Assembly: GCF_003946575.1 (NCBI RefSeq)
Contig: NZ_RHOP01000005.1
Coordinates: 62,001-126,000 of the forward strand
Source: Companilactobacillus jidongensis
GTDB lineage: Bacteria; Bacillota; Bacilli; Lactobacillales; Lactobacillaceae
DNA: 64,000 nt
Direction: 5' to 3'
In this document: in pieces, positions 8,833 to 18,418 of the stretch
How the letters are laid out: every line of letters begins with the position of its first letter
Numbering within the stretch: the stretch's first letter is position 1
Program-made: the position numbers and the translations under genes
Notes under the pieces: model-generated
The model's database searches: none
What the model was told of the DNA's origin: nothing
The model's input: only the letters and a program-made list of their open reading frames with translations

Positions 8833-8970
8833 CGTCTTAAATTAAAATATTTATAATCTACATTAAAAAAACGCTTATTTTATTAAAAATGTAAGAGTAT
8901 TGTGTTTATTAATTTCCAACGAACAAATGGAAATGATCAAACTTCACACATCGAGAAAGGATGATAGCAA

Positions 8971-9996
8971 ATGAATGTTGGACTTGTCGGAGTTACCGGC
9001 TATAGCGGGAGTGTATTATTTGAACTCCTTCGACGACATCCTAACGTTGATCATGTCAACTTATACGGACACGCAAACAAGGTAGCACAATCTTTGAATG
9101 AGATATTACCACAATTGCGATCACAAGCTGACATTTTGCCTTATGATCCTGCTGATATCATGAAGAATAATCAATTAGTGTTCTTTGCCACATCGGCCGG
9201 CGTTACTACTGAATCAGCCAAACCATTTATCGAGGCTGATTTTCCCGTAATCGACTTGGCCGGTGATTATCGTTTGAAATCACAAAAAACTTACGAGAAG
9301 TGGTACAACAAACCCGCTCCCGCAGTTGAATATCTACAAAAGTCGTTTTATGGCTTGACTGACTTTGTATCTTCCAAGGGTCAGACTTATGTCTGTAATC
9401 CTGGCTGCTACGCTACAGCAACTCTGCTGGCTCTAGCACCATTGTTACAAAATAAGATCATCGACCCAACTTCGATTGTTGTAGACGCCAAATCTGGTAC
9501 TTCCGGAGCTGGCAAGAAACCAAACGATATGACACATTTCACTAAAACAAATGAAAATCTGCAACTGTATAAGGTAAACCAACATCAACATATTCCAGAA
9601 ATCGTTCAACAATTAAAGCTTTGGGACAAAGATGTACCTTATATTCAGTTCACAACAACATTATTACCACTGACACGTGGAATTATGGCCAGTTGCTACG
9701 CAAAGGCAAAACCTGACATAACTGAAGATGACGTACGAGACGCTTTTGTCCGAACTTATTCAGATGACACCTTTGTGAATGCTACTGAAGGAGTTTTCCC
9801 AACTTTGAAACAAGTTGTCGGAACTAACTTCTGTGACATCGGTTATCAACTAAACCCTGTTACCCATCAAATCGTAATAGTCAGTGTAATTGATAACCTC
9901 CTAAAAGGTGCAGCTGGACAAGCGATTCAAAACTTTAACCAAATGTTTGATTTCGCGCCAGACGCAGGCTTAGATCTAACGCCTGTTCTACCATAA
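8971..9996 (+). CDS. argC: N-acetyl-gamma-glutamyl-phosphate reductase
   Basis: NADPH-dependent enzyme of the third step of arginine/ornithine synthesis, making N-acetylglutamate semialdehyde. It is 341 residues, full length for the family. The N-terminal nucleotide-binding loop is GLVGVTGYSG. The active-site cysteine is Cys146 in CNPGCYATA. The conserved DAKSGTSGAGKKP and NQHQHIPEI motifs follow. The ribosome site AAAGGATG precedes the ATG. It is the first gene of argCJBD, with a 17-base gap to argJ. No clear ARG box is visible in the 138-base upstream region. Confidence 0.95.
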   Translation: MNVGLVGVTGYSGSVLFELLRRHPNVDHVNLYGHANKVAQSLNEILPQLRSQADILPYDPADIMKNNQLVFFATSAGVTTESAKPFIEADFPVIDLAGDYRLKSQKTYEKWYNKPAPAVEYLQKSFYGLTDFVSSKGQTYVCNPGCYATATLLALAPLLQNKIIDPTSIVVDAKSGTSGAGKKPNDMTHFTKTNENLQLYKVNQHQHIPEIVQQLKLWDKDVPYIQFTTTLLPLTRGIMASCYAKAKPDITEDDVRDAFVRTYSDDTFVNATEGVFPTLKQVVGTNFCDIGYQLNPVTHQIVIVSVIDNLLKGAAGQAIQNFNQMFDFAPDAGLDLTPVLP

Positions 9997-10013
9997 ATTA
10001 GGAGGATTTTTTT

Positions 10014-11228
10014 ATGCTTGAAATTAAAAACAACACTAACAAATATCAAATTATCGACTTCACTTGGCCCAATGGTTATTACTCAGACGGCCTCCACGCT
10101 GGACTTCGTAAGGTCAAAAAAGATATGGGCTGGATCTATTCAGAAATTCCTGCCCAAGCTGCTGGAACTTATACAACTAACCAATTCCAAGCTGCCCCTA
10201 CTAAATTGACTAAACAAACGATCAATCAAGACCATCAGCTACAAGCCATCATCATGAATAGTGCTATCGCTAATTCATGTACTGGTCACCAAGGTGAACT
10301 AGATGCTTTGGCTACTCAAAAATTGACCGCTGCAAAATTAGGTATCTCACCCGAATTAGTCGGTGTTGCCTCCACTGGTTTGATTGGTGAGAACCTACCA
10401 ATGGATATTATCAAAAATGGCATCAATCAACTTGAATTGACTGACAATACTAATGTTACAAGTGCTGTTCTAACAACTGACAAACATACTAAAACTATCA
10501 GTGTTCAACTGAATATAGATGACAAAATCGTTACTATTAGTGGTTTTTGTAAGGGATCAGGTATGATTCATCCTAAGATGGCAACTATGTTAGGATTCGT
10601 CATGACCGATGCAAATATTCAAGATGGACTCTTACAACAGATACTCAATACAGAAGTAGATTCTACTTTTAATCAAATCACGGTTGATGGCGATACTTCA
10701 ACTAACGATATGGTCGTGACTATGGCTAACGGAATGGCTAACAATCAGGAGTTAACGACAGACAGTCAAGATTATCCCAAATTTGTCAGTGCCTTTCATG
10801 AAGTCTTGAGTCAACTGGCGCAGGATATCGCAGAAGATGGTGAGGGATCAACAAAGTTGGTCGAAGTAAATGTTCATAACGCTGCTTCACATAGCGATGG
10901 TCAAAAAGTTGCTAAAGCTATTGTTGGTTCTAACTTAGTAAAATCAGCCATCTTTGGTGAAGACCCTAACTGGGGTAGAATCGTCGCCGCTATTGGTCAA
11001 ACCGATGCTACAGTCGATATCGAACACACCTTTATTTGGCTTAATGGACTGTCACTTGTTGAAGATAGTCATGCCGCAGACTACAGCGAAGAAGAAATGA
11101 AACAATCTTTATCCAATAATAAAATCACAATTGACGTTGACCTAAATAGCGGATCAGAATCCGGTCAAGCTTGGGGCTGTGATCTTACATATAATTACGT
11201 CCGAATCAATGCCACATACAAAAGCTAA
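10014..11228 (+). CDS. argJ: Bifunctional glutamate N-acetyltransferase / amino-acid acetyltransferase
   Basis: ArgJ recycles the acetyl group from N-acetylornithine to glutamate; bifunctional versions also use acetyl-CoA. The 404-residue precursor carries the self-cleavage motif KMATML (188-193). Thr191 would become the N-terminal nucleophile of the beta chain. GCDLTYNYVRINATY closes the protein, as in other ArgJ. AGGAGG precedes the ATG. With ArgJ present, the cell can run the cyclic pathway without a separate ArgA or ArgE, and neither is seen in this cluster. Whether it also makes acetylglutamate directly cannot be decided from sequence. Confidence 0.95.
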   Translation: MLEIKNNTNKYQIIDFTWPNGYYSDGLHAGLRKVKKDMGWIYSEIPAQAAGTYTTNQFQAAPTKLTKQTINQDHQLQAIIMNSAIANSCTGHQGELDALATQKLTAAKLGISPELVGVASTGLIGENLPMDIIKNGINQLELTDNTNVTSAVLTTDKHTKTISVQLNIDDKIVTISGFCKGSGMIHPKMATMLGFVMTDANIQDGLLQQILNTEVDSTFNQITVDGDTSTNDMVVTMANGMANNQELTTDSQDYPKFVSAFHEVLSQLAQDIAEDGEGSTKLVEVNVHNAASHSDGQKVAKAIVGSNLVKSAIFGEDPNWGRIVAAIGQTDATVDIEHTFIWLNGLSLVEDSHAADYSEEEMKQSLSNNKITIDVDLNSGSESGQAWGCDLTYNYVRINATYKS

Positions 11229-11252
11229 ACAAAAAATGAGCATGGGGTGTAG

Positions 11253-11987
11253 ATGATGGAAGAAACAATCGTAATAAAAATTGGTGGAAACGCTAGCGAC
11301 CAGTTACCAGAAACATTCTTCGCACAAATCAAAAATTGGTGGGATGCTGGTAAACATGTCTTAATAATCCATGGTGGTGGACCTCAAATATCAAAGTGGA
11401 GTGAAATGCTGCATTTGGCCGTTAAAAAGATCGATGGCATTCGTGTTACTAACAAAACAACGTTAGATGTTACCAAAGCGGTTCTACTAGGAATGGTCCA
11501 ACCAAAATTGTGTCAGGCTCTATCTGCCAAAGGATTACCAGTTGTTGGCATAAATGCCAGCGATAATCACTTAATCCAAGGCGAATACCTCGACCAATCT
11601 ACTTATGGTGAGGTCGGTAAAGTCACTGGTATCAATAAAGCTTGGCTAGATACAGAGTTGAAAAATCAAATTGGTGTTTTAGCACCACTTGCTCAGACCG
11701 CAGACGGACATTGGTTAAACGTCAATGCCGATATGGCTGCGGCAACGATTGCCGTGCAATTGGAGGCTGAATCACTCGTTCTCATCACCGATGTCCCAGG
11801 AGTTCTCAAGTCAGGTAAAGTCCTGCCAAAACTCACTGAGACCGTAGCTGATGATCTTTTCAAAAAAGATATTATAAAATCAGGCATGATGCCTAAAATC
11901 AATGCTTCCTTCACTGCCCACAATAACGGCGTTGATCAAACATTTATCACAAATGACTTATGCAAGCCCGGAACACAATTTCAATAA
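11253..11987 (+). CDS. argB: Acetylglutamate kinase
   Basis: Phosphorylates N-acetylglutamate in the second step of the pathway. The 244 residues include the amino-acid-kinase signatures: KIGGNAS at the N-terminus, LIIHGGGPQI for substrate binding, and the ATP-site region LITDVPGVL near 185. The C-terminal GMMPKINA motif is present. A second in-frame ATG directly follows the first (11253 and 11256); GGGGTG upstream could serve either. It is the third gene of argCJBD, with 24- and 16-base gaps. The short N-terminus suggests the arginine-insensitive kinase type, which is an inference. Confidence 0.93.
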   Translation: MMEETIVIKIGGNASDQLPETFFAQIKNWWDAGKHVLIIHGGGPQISKWSEMLHLAVKKIDGIRVTNKTTLDVTKAVLLGMVQPKLCQALSAKGLPVVGINASDNHLIQGEYLDQSTYGEVGKVTGINKAWLDTELKNQIGVLAPLAQTADGHWLNVNADMAAATIAVQLEAESLVLITDVPGVLKSGKVLPKLTETVADDLFKKDIIKSGMMPKINASFTAHNNGVDQTFITNDLCKPGTQFQ

Positions 11988-12003
11988 AATGGAGGAACCT
12001 ATT

Positions 12004-13161
12004 ATGGAACATGTATTTCCAACATATCAACGTTTCCCTTTTGACCTAGTCAAAGGACACGATTGTTACTTAACAGATAATAATGACAAAACTTATTTAG
12101 ATTTTACAAGTGGAATTGGTGTTTGTAGTTTTGGTTACAGTAATAAAATTATTCAGGATAGTGTTGAAAGTCAACTCACGAAAATTTGGCATACTTCTAA
12201 TCTCTATGAAAGTGCATTACAGGACAAAGTGGCCAATCAATTATGTGACGATGATCAACTAGCCTTCTTCTGTAATTCCGGAACCGAAGCTAATGAGGCA
12301 GCTTTCAAATTGGCACGTAAGGCTAGTGGTAAATCAACCGTCATTGCCTTCAACAATGGATTCCATGGGCGTACTTATGGCTCCATGTCACTGACTGGTA
12401 ATCCTGATATCAAAACCGGATACTCACCGATGGTTCCTGACATTGTCTTCGCAAATTATAATGACAATGACGCTATCGACTTAATTACTCCTGATATTGC
12501 GGCAGTGATTCTTGAAGTTATTCAAGGTGAAGGTGGCGTCAATGTCGGTGACAAAGACTGGTTGTTAAAAATTCAAGCAGCTTGTCATAATAACGGTGTT
12601 ATATTAATTGTGGATGAAGTTCAAACTGGTATTGGACGTACTGGTACTAAGTTTGCCTTCGAACAATTCGAACTCAAACCCGATATCATTACCCTTGCTA
12701 AGGCATTGGGTAACGGAACACCAATTGGTGCCATGATCGGAAAAAAAGAATTTGCCTCAGCATTTGGACCCGGATCACACGGTACCACCTTCGGTGGTAA
12801 CAAATTGTCATTAGCTGCAGCTACTGGTGTACTAGAACAGCTGACCCCCGAATTTTTGAGTGATGTTCAGTCTAAGTCTAAAACCGTTTGGAATTTCCTT
12901 AACGATGAAATAAAATCACTAGATGTTGTTACTGACATATCCGGACTTGGTTTCATGATTGGTATTCATTTGGATGAAAAAAAAGTCGCTGTCAATGATA
13001 TTATTGCAAAATTACAAACTGAAGGACTGTTGACTTTATCAGCCAAATACAATACTTTACGGCTGTTGCCTCCTCTAATTATGAGCGAAGATCAATTGCT
13101 CGAAGGTCTCGGCAAAATTAAAGCCGTCTTGCAAAGTGAAACGGTTTTGACTGAAAATTAA
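12004..13161 (+). CDS. argD: Acetylornithine aminotransferase
   Basis: PLP-dependent class III aminotransferase converting N-acetylglutamate semialdehyde to N-acetylornithine. From the ATG at 12004 it is 385 residues, with GGAGG ideally placed; the frame is open further upstream to 11902 but that part overlaps argB. Motifs: FCNSGTEANEAA for phosphate binding, NGFHGRTYGS, VDEVQTGIGRTG, and the PLP lysine Lys233 in LAKALGNG. It is the last gene of argCJBD, before a bidirectional terminator. argF, argG and argH are not in this window. Confidence 0.94.
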   Translation: MEHVFPTYQRFPFDLVKGHDCYLTDNNDKTYLDFTSGIGVCSFGYSNKIIQDSVESQLTKIWHTSNLYESALQDKVANQLCDDDQLAFFCNSGTEANEAAFKLARKASGKSTVIAFNNGFHGRTYGSMSLTGNPDIKTGYSPMVPDIVFANYNDNDAIDLITPDIAAVILEVIQGEGGVNVGDKDWLLKIQAACHNNGVILIVDEVQTGIGRTGTKFAFEQFELKPDIITLAKALGNGTPIGAMIGKKEFASAFGPGSHGTTFGGNKLSLAAATGVLEQLTPEFLSDVQSKSKTVWNFLNDEIKSLDVVTDISGLGFMIGIHLDEKKVAVNDIIAKLQTEGLLTLSAKYNTLRLLPPLIMSEDQLLEGLGKIKAVLQSETVLTEN

Positions 13162-13175
13162 CCCTCAAACCACAA

Positions 13176-13216
13176 AAATAAGGATCCGATACAATCAAAG
13201 TATCGGATCCTTATTT
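13176..13216. terminator. Bidirectional terminator between argD and the trans-sulfuration gene
   Basis: Seventeen-pair perfect helix (AAATAAGGATCCGATAC and its complement) with a seven-base loop. A-rich and T-rich flanks serve both converging genes. Confidence 0.9.
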
Positions 13217-13229
13217 AATTTCCAAGATT

Positions 13230-14387
<1,158 letters not shown>

Positions 14388-14482
14388 TTATAATCATTTT
14401 TATTATAGACTATTTGTATATATTTTTACTCAGATAACGTCCGTTTGAATCAAGTAATACTATGCTCTCAAAAATCAAAAAA

Positions 14483-14511
14483 TAGGGTACAGATATTTAA
14501 TCTGCACCCTA
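14483..14511 (-). terminator. Terminator on the minus strand, downstream of the flavodoxin gene
   Basis: TAGGGTACAGAT pairs with ATCTGCACCCTA. On the minus strand it is followed by a T-rich run (14470-14482). The roughly 175 bases between it and the flavodoxin stop hold no convincing gene. A 68-codon minus frame (14561-14767) overlaps the flavodoxin gene and has no ribosome site. Confidence 0.75.
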
Positions 14512-14687
14512 CACGAATATCACTATTATTGAGCTCTTCTACAAAAGTTAGCTACTCAAACTAGTGGATCGCATAAAATGCAAGCCACAACAACAATTGT
14601 TTTTTGTTTGAATAACAGATAAAAGCATGTCGAAGAACCTCCTGTTTTGATTTATGGTTATGAGAATAGACTTGAAATTGTTCTTTG

Positions 14688-15350
14688 TCAAATTTTTGAT
14701 TCTTCGACTTCTTCAACCCATCTCTCAACTTTAGAATTTGCATCATCCACACGATTACCATCGACAATCAGTGGGGAAGTGAATGTATTATTTTGATTTA
14801 ATATTTCTTTCATTAAATCTATACTATCTCCACTACCATAGCCACCTTGAGTTTCAAATGGAGCTATTCTCTTATCAGACAATCTATCTCCGTAGTCCAA
14901 TAGGAATGCTTTCATTGGCTGACTAAGTGTCATAGCCCATGTCTGAAATCCCAGAAAAACAGTATCATATTGGCTTAAATCCGGTAAAATCAAATCCAAT
15001 TCAGGTGGTGTATTACTCTCTCTTTCAAAATTAGCCCTATCTCGTGTTTTTACGTAATTAGCAGGATACGGGTCTTTAACTGTGATTTCAAAAATATCAC
15101 TATTTGTTTTATTAATAATTTTACTTGCTAGAAGTTCAGTTGAACCTGAACGCGACCAATAAATAACTATGCTCTTGGCTGTATTAGTTAATTTTCTAAT
15201 GGGATCATTATTAATATTGGTATCATTCCCATCTGAAGGTGTATTCCCGCCTCCGGCCCAAGATGAACCTTTACGCATTAGTTGATTAGCATAAATATCC
15301 ACTTCATTTATTTTTCCGACTATAGGCCCTAATTTTAAATTTTTATTCAA
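14688..15350 (-). CDS. Flavodoxin-family protein with N-terminal extension
   Basis: 220 residues. From about residue 60 it is a flavodoxin-like fold: IVIYWSRSGSTELLA is the FMN phosphate loop, FLGFQTWAMTLSQPMKAFL the first isoalloxazine loop, and FETQGGYGSGDSI the second. The N-terminal 55 residues (including RKGSSWAGGGNTPSDG) are not part of the fold and look like a linker. There is no signal peptide or lipobox. It is likely a reductase or electron carrier, related to the flavodoxin genes often placed next to aldo/keto reductases and LysR regulators. Its divergent neighbour region contains decayed promoter and hydrolase sequence. Confidence 0.8.
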   Translation of the reverse strand: MNKNLKLGPIVGKINEVDIYANQLMRKGSSWAGGGNTPSDGNDTNINNDPIRKLTNTAKSIVIYWSRSGSTELLASKIINKTNSDIFEITVKDPYPANYVKTRDRANFERESNTPPELDLILPDLSQYDTVFLGFQTWAMTLSQPMKAFLLDYGDRLSDKRIAPFETQGGYGSGDSIDLMKEILNQNNTFTSPLIVDGNRVDDANSKVERWVEEVEESKI

Positions 15351-15489
15351 ATTTTATCCTCCTTTTTATGATTATTAATTTCTTTCGTTCTAGAAGAATG
15401 TGCAGTTCTTAGAATATTCATCATTCACACTTCCATATTCTTGTACATATCCTCAAGCGATGAACATAGTATATGACCATTTCAGATAT

Positions 15490-15540
15490 AAGAAAATTAC
15501 TAGATAAACATGATAGTATACGTATAAAGTATAGTATTGA
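15490..15540 (+). repeat. Decayed copy of the LysR/aldo-keto reductase intergenic region
   Basis: The stretch AAAATTACTAGATAAACATG (15493-15512), followed by a TATACGT-containing run, repeats 18357-18398 with few mismatches. The intact copy there has a perfect 8-3-8 palindrome. Here the second half is altered (ATAAAGTATAG). It suggests a duplicated or relic LysR-type control region beside the flavodoxin gene. Confidence 0.65.
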
Positions 15541-15660
15541 AATAACGCTTATGAGGTAGCACATGAACCAAAAGAACTTTACAAGGTCTCCAATGCTGGA
15601 CACGTTGATTTGTACGATAAAACCGATTTGATTCCTTTTGCTAAATTAAATGACTTGATT
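15541..15660 (+). pseudogene. C-terminal remnant of an alpha/beta hydrolase
   Basis: The frame reads AYEVAHEPKELYKVSNAG followed by HVDLYDKTDLIPFAKLNDLI. This resembles the extreme C-terminus of small alpha/beta hydrolases, including the catalytic-His GHVDLYD segment. A stop codon (TGA 15538) lies directly upstream, so the catalytic nucleophile and core are gone. The frame runs on into the MarR gene downstream and extends that ORF by chance. Confidence 0.6.
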
Positions 15661-15732
15661 TCTAAAATAATACCTGCTATTATATCGAATATAGTAAGCT
15701 GGCTAATTATTTTTTTTATGGAGGTGTTTATA

Positions 15733-16272
15733 ATTTCAACTAATTTTGATTTTAACGATCGACCAGATGCAGCCCGAATCTCATTAGTTACAGGGTCATC
15801 AGGAGAGGCAGAATTGTCTGTGCTGTTCTTAAATTTTCAATGGGCATACAGAGAAATGCAAAGACAATACGATCAAATTTTAGCGAATTCAGATTTGACC
15901 GAATCAAAATTCATCATCTTGATGTTTCTCGGACAAGCTAATCAAAAACAACTATCCCCTTCGGAGATAGCTGATAAATTGGGAGCAACCAGAGCAACTG
16001 TCACAAAATTACTCAAAGGACTAGTCGCAAAAAAATGGGTACAACGCCTAGCATCTGACACTGACAAGCGTTCAGCCATGATCCAATTGACTGAATTAGG
16101 ACAACAAATCGTGACACAGTTTCTACCCCACAATTTTTCAGCAGTCCAAACAATTATGGGGACACTGTCAACTGACGAAGTGACACAACTAAACAAACTT
16201 TTAAAAAAAGTAAATCAAGGAACACAACATTTAAAACAACAATTGGAGAATAATAATAATAATGCAAAATGA
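15733..16272 (+). CDS. MarR-family transcriptional regulator (possible ATT start)
   Basis: About 180 residues. A MarR winged helix covers SLVTGSSGEAELSVLFLNFQ through LGQQIVTQFL, with a recognition region PSEIADKLGATRATVTKLLKGLVAKKWVQR and the wing SDTDKRSAMIQLT. The start is unclear. The GGAGG (15720-15724) overlaps the in-frame ATG at 15718, so that ATG cannot use it. The codon correctly spaced from it (8 bases) is ATT at 15733. The upstream in-frame sequence is a hydrolase remnant. The gene overlaps the rhodanese-like gene by 11 bases, so the two are coupled. The target is unknown. Confidence 0.75.
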   Translation: MSTNFDFNDRPDAARISLVTGSSGEAELSVLFLNFQWAYREMQRQYDQILANSDLTESKFIILMFLGQANQKQLSPSEIADKLGATRATVTKLLKGLVAKKWVQRLASDTDKRSAMIQLTELGQQIVTQFLPHNFSAVQTIMGTLSTDEVTQLNKLLKKVNQGTQHLKQQLENNNNNAK

Positions 16273-16624
16273 AAAAATTGACTTTTTAAAAACTTATCTT
16301 AGCCTATACATCGATCACAATACCGTAATTGCTGATATGCAAAAACCAAATTCAAAGTATGTGGTACTTGATGTTCGTAACGCACCCGCAGCAATCAAAA
16401 AGGATCAGATCAAAGGTGCCCTTGCCATACCAGCAAAAGATTTAGCTCAACATCTTGAAGAATTGGACAAATCAAAAACATATGTAGTCTATGACTGGAC
16501 AGCCGGAACTACTCTTGGCAAAGTTGCATTACTACAATTAATGTCGGCTGGATTTGAAGCATTCGAATTGTCATGTGCACTTGAAGGATGGAAAGGGATG
16601 CATCTTCCAGTTGAGAAAATTTAG
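16262..16624 (+). CDS. Rhodanese-like domain protein lacking the catalytic cysteine
   Basis: A 120-residue single rhodanese fold: VVLDVRNAPAAIKKDQIKGA matches the CH2A region, AIPAKDL follows, and the C-terminal end is GFEAFELSCALEGWKG. In active sulfurtransferases the loop after the YVVY strand starts with cysteine (YCxxxx). Here it reads VVYDWTAGTTLG, so Asp replaces it. The protein is probably not a sulfurtransferase but a binding or regulatory module. It overlaps the MarR gene by 11 bases, so the pair probably works together, for example in sensing. Confidence 0.78.
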   Translation: MQNEKIDFLKTYLSLYIDHNTVIADMQKPNSKYVVLDVRNAPAAIKKDQIKGALAIPAKDLAQHLEELDKSKTYVVYDWTAGTTLGKVALLQLMSAGFEAFELSCALEGWKGMHLPVEKI

Positions 16625-16680
16625 AATGCAATAACTGAATATACCTTTAGATCCAAATCGCAAAATATTATTAAAAAATA

Positions 16681-16730
16681 AAGTACCCCATAACTATTAG
16701 ACATAGTTCTAATAATTATGGGGTACTTCG
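16681..16730 (-). terminator. Terminator for the 16.8-18.3 kb operon
   Basis: AAGTACCCCATAA...TATTAGA pairs with TCTAATAATTATGGGGTACTT. On the minus strand a T-rich run follows. It may also stop transcripts from the rhodanese-like gene. Confidence 0.8.
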
Positions 16731-16775
16731 TAGTTATTGCAGCTACTTTATTTAAACTGCACTGCTATAAATATT

Positions 16776-17423
16776 TTAATATACAGGTCTATCTTCACCC
16801 TGTGTGTCAGCATCCGCAATACCAACTGAATCATTCTTCAAATAGTCTGGATCGGCAATGATTTTGACAATTACATCGGCCATACTTTGACGAGATCCTG
16901 AAACACCAAGATATTGTTCATCCTTATGTGTAATTGTATATTTAACTTCATCGCGGTCATTCAACCATGGGAAGCGTAATGTTGTGTATGTTAAACCAGA
17001 TTCTTCTAGCAATTTGTCAGCGTTAATTGCAGCATCCAAACCACCCTTAACCATGCTGTAGTTCCAACGACCGTATTCACCAGGAACTTCGTTATACAAA
17101 CCTAACAAGCTGGATTCAATGACACGTTCAACGCCATTTTCCTTCATGGCCTTCACAACATTCTTCGTCATCGTGTTGTTGCCATCGTGGTCAACAAAAG
17201 CGATATAAACAATATCTTGACCCTTCATAGCCTCATTAACAGCTTCATAATCAGTTACATCACCATCAATCAAAGTAACGTTTTTGTTTGAACTTAACTC
17301 TGATAATCTACTGCTATTACGCAAGAACAATGTCAATTCAACATCTGGTTGTTCCTTTAAAATTCTATCTTCAACGATTTTAGCAATTTGTCCATTTGCG
17401 CCTAATACTAATACTTTTTTCAT
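16776..17423 (-). CDS. NAD(P)-binding SDR/NmrA-like oxidoreductase
   Basis: 215 residues with an atypical short-chain dehydrogenase fold. The dinucleotide loop is VLGANGQIA at 6-14, the Asp-containing GDVTDYEAV segment is present, and an ESSLLGLYNEVPGEYGRW region stands in the active site. It is 17 bases downstream of the aldo/keto reductase, in the same operon. It may be a redox stress or aldehyde-handling enzyme. The substrate is unknown. Confidence 0.82.
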   Translation of the reverse strand: MKKVLVLGANGQIAKIVEDRILKEQPDVELTLFLRNSSRLSELSSNKNVTLIDGDVTDYEAVNEAMKGQDIVYIAFVDHDGNNTMTKNVVKAMKENGVERVIESSLLGLYNEVPGEYGRWNYSMVKGGLDAAINADKLLEESGLTYTTLRFPWLNDRDEVKYTITHKDEQYLGVSGSRQSMADVIVKIIADPDYLKNDSVGIADADTQGEDRPVY

Positions 17424-17440
17424 TTTTATCTCTCCAATTA

Positions 17441-18298
17441 TTATTTTAATTGAGCCAAACTTGTTCCAAAAATTTGTTCGATCGTTACAGGATCACGATG
17501 ATCGAAGAATTGGCTCTCGCCTTTATCAAGGCTATTCATGACGTTCATATCTTCATCTGTTAACTTGAAATCAAAGACATCGATATTCTCTTCTATCCGG
17601 TTCTTGTGAACTGACTTAGGAATCACAACAATTCCTCGTTGAAGTAACCATCTTAGAATAACTTGACCGTTAGACTTGTTATATTTATCAGCAATTTCTT
17701 TGATAGTTTCATTAGTAAAGATGTCATGCTTACCTTCCGCAAAAGGTGCCCAAGCTTCGACTCGCACGTCTTCACTTTGATTAAAATCAACTTCTGAATT
17801 TTGTTGATACCAAGGACTAACTTCAATCTGATTAATTACTGGCTTGATCTCATTCGACAATTCCAAATTCTTCAATTGATCGGCGTAAAAGTTAGAAACT
17901 CCAATAGCACGAATCTTGCCAGCTTTGTAGGCTTCTTCTAATGCACGCCAGGCACCGGAAACATCCCCATAAGGTTGGTGTAATAAGTACAAGTCTAAGT
18001 AATCAACACCAAGATTGTTAAGTGAAGTTTCGATACCTTTCTTTGCTCGTTCATAATTAGCATCTGATACCCAAAGCTTTGAGGTGATGAAAAGTTCTTT
18101 ACGGTCAACACCACTACGCTTGATAGCACGCCCAACGGCTGATTCACTTTGATAAGCTGCGGCTGTATCGATCAATCGATAACCTGAAGCAATTGCATCA
18201 ACGACCGCTTGTTCACATTGTTCTAAGTCTGTTACTTGGAAAACACCAAATCCTAATTGTGGCATTTCAATTCCATTATTTAATTTAACTGTATCCAT
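17441..18298 (-). CDS. Aldo/keto reductase
   Basis: 285-residue TIM-barrel reductase using NADPH. The catalytic tetrad is visible: Asp in LIDTAAAY, Tyr in the same motif, Lys in ITSKLWV and His in LYLLHQP. The coenzyme motif is IPKSVHKNRIEEN near the C-terminus. It is the first gene of a two-gene operon with the NAD(P)-binding protein and is divergent from a LysR regulator. An intact palindrome lies between them, so it is very likely controlled by that LysR protein in response to an aldehyde or redox signal. Confidence 0.92.
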   Translation of the reverse strand: MDTVKLNNGIEMPQLGFGVFQVTDLEQCEQAVVDAIASGYRLIDTAAAYQSESAVGRAIKRSGVDRKELFITSKLWVSDANYERAKKGIETSLNNLGVDYLDLYLLHQPYGDVSGAWRALEEAYKAGKIRAIGVSNFYADQLKNLELSNEIKPVINQIEVSPWYQQNSEVDFNQSEDVRVEAWAPFAEGKHDIFTNETIKEIADKYNKSNGQVILRWLLQRGIVVIPKSVHKNRIEENIDVFDFKLTDEDMNVMNSLDKGESQFFDHRDPVTIEQIFGTSLAQLK

Positions 18299-18379
18299 AT
18301 TTGTTTACCTCTGTATTTGATTTATGAGTTCATTATATGTGGATACCGCACACTTGAAAATTACCAGATAAACATGCTA

Positions 18380-18398
18380 CTATACGTTGGACGTATAG
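18380..18398. promoter_or_regulatory. Palindromic operator between aldo/keto reductase and LysR genes
   Basis: CTATACGT-TGG-ACGTATAG is a perfect eight-base inverted repeat with a three-base centre. It sits between divergent genes, as is typical for LysR binding sites. Confidence 0.75.
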
Positions 18399-18418
18399 CA
18401 ATATAATGAGGTGATTTT

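Noticed and set aside
8833-8970. ARG boxes upstream of argC
   Set aside because: No clear match to the palindromic arginine-repressor site could be made out; only vague AT-rich segments.
14561-14767. Minus-strand frame of 68 codons partly overlapping the flavodoxin gene
   Set aside because: No ribosome site, its start lies inside the flavodoxin gene in another frame, and I recognise no motif. It might be a relic but cannot be supported.
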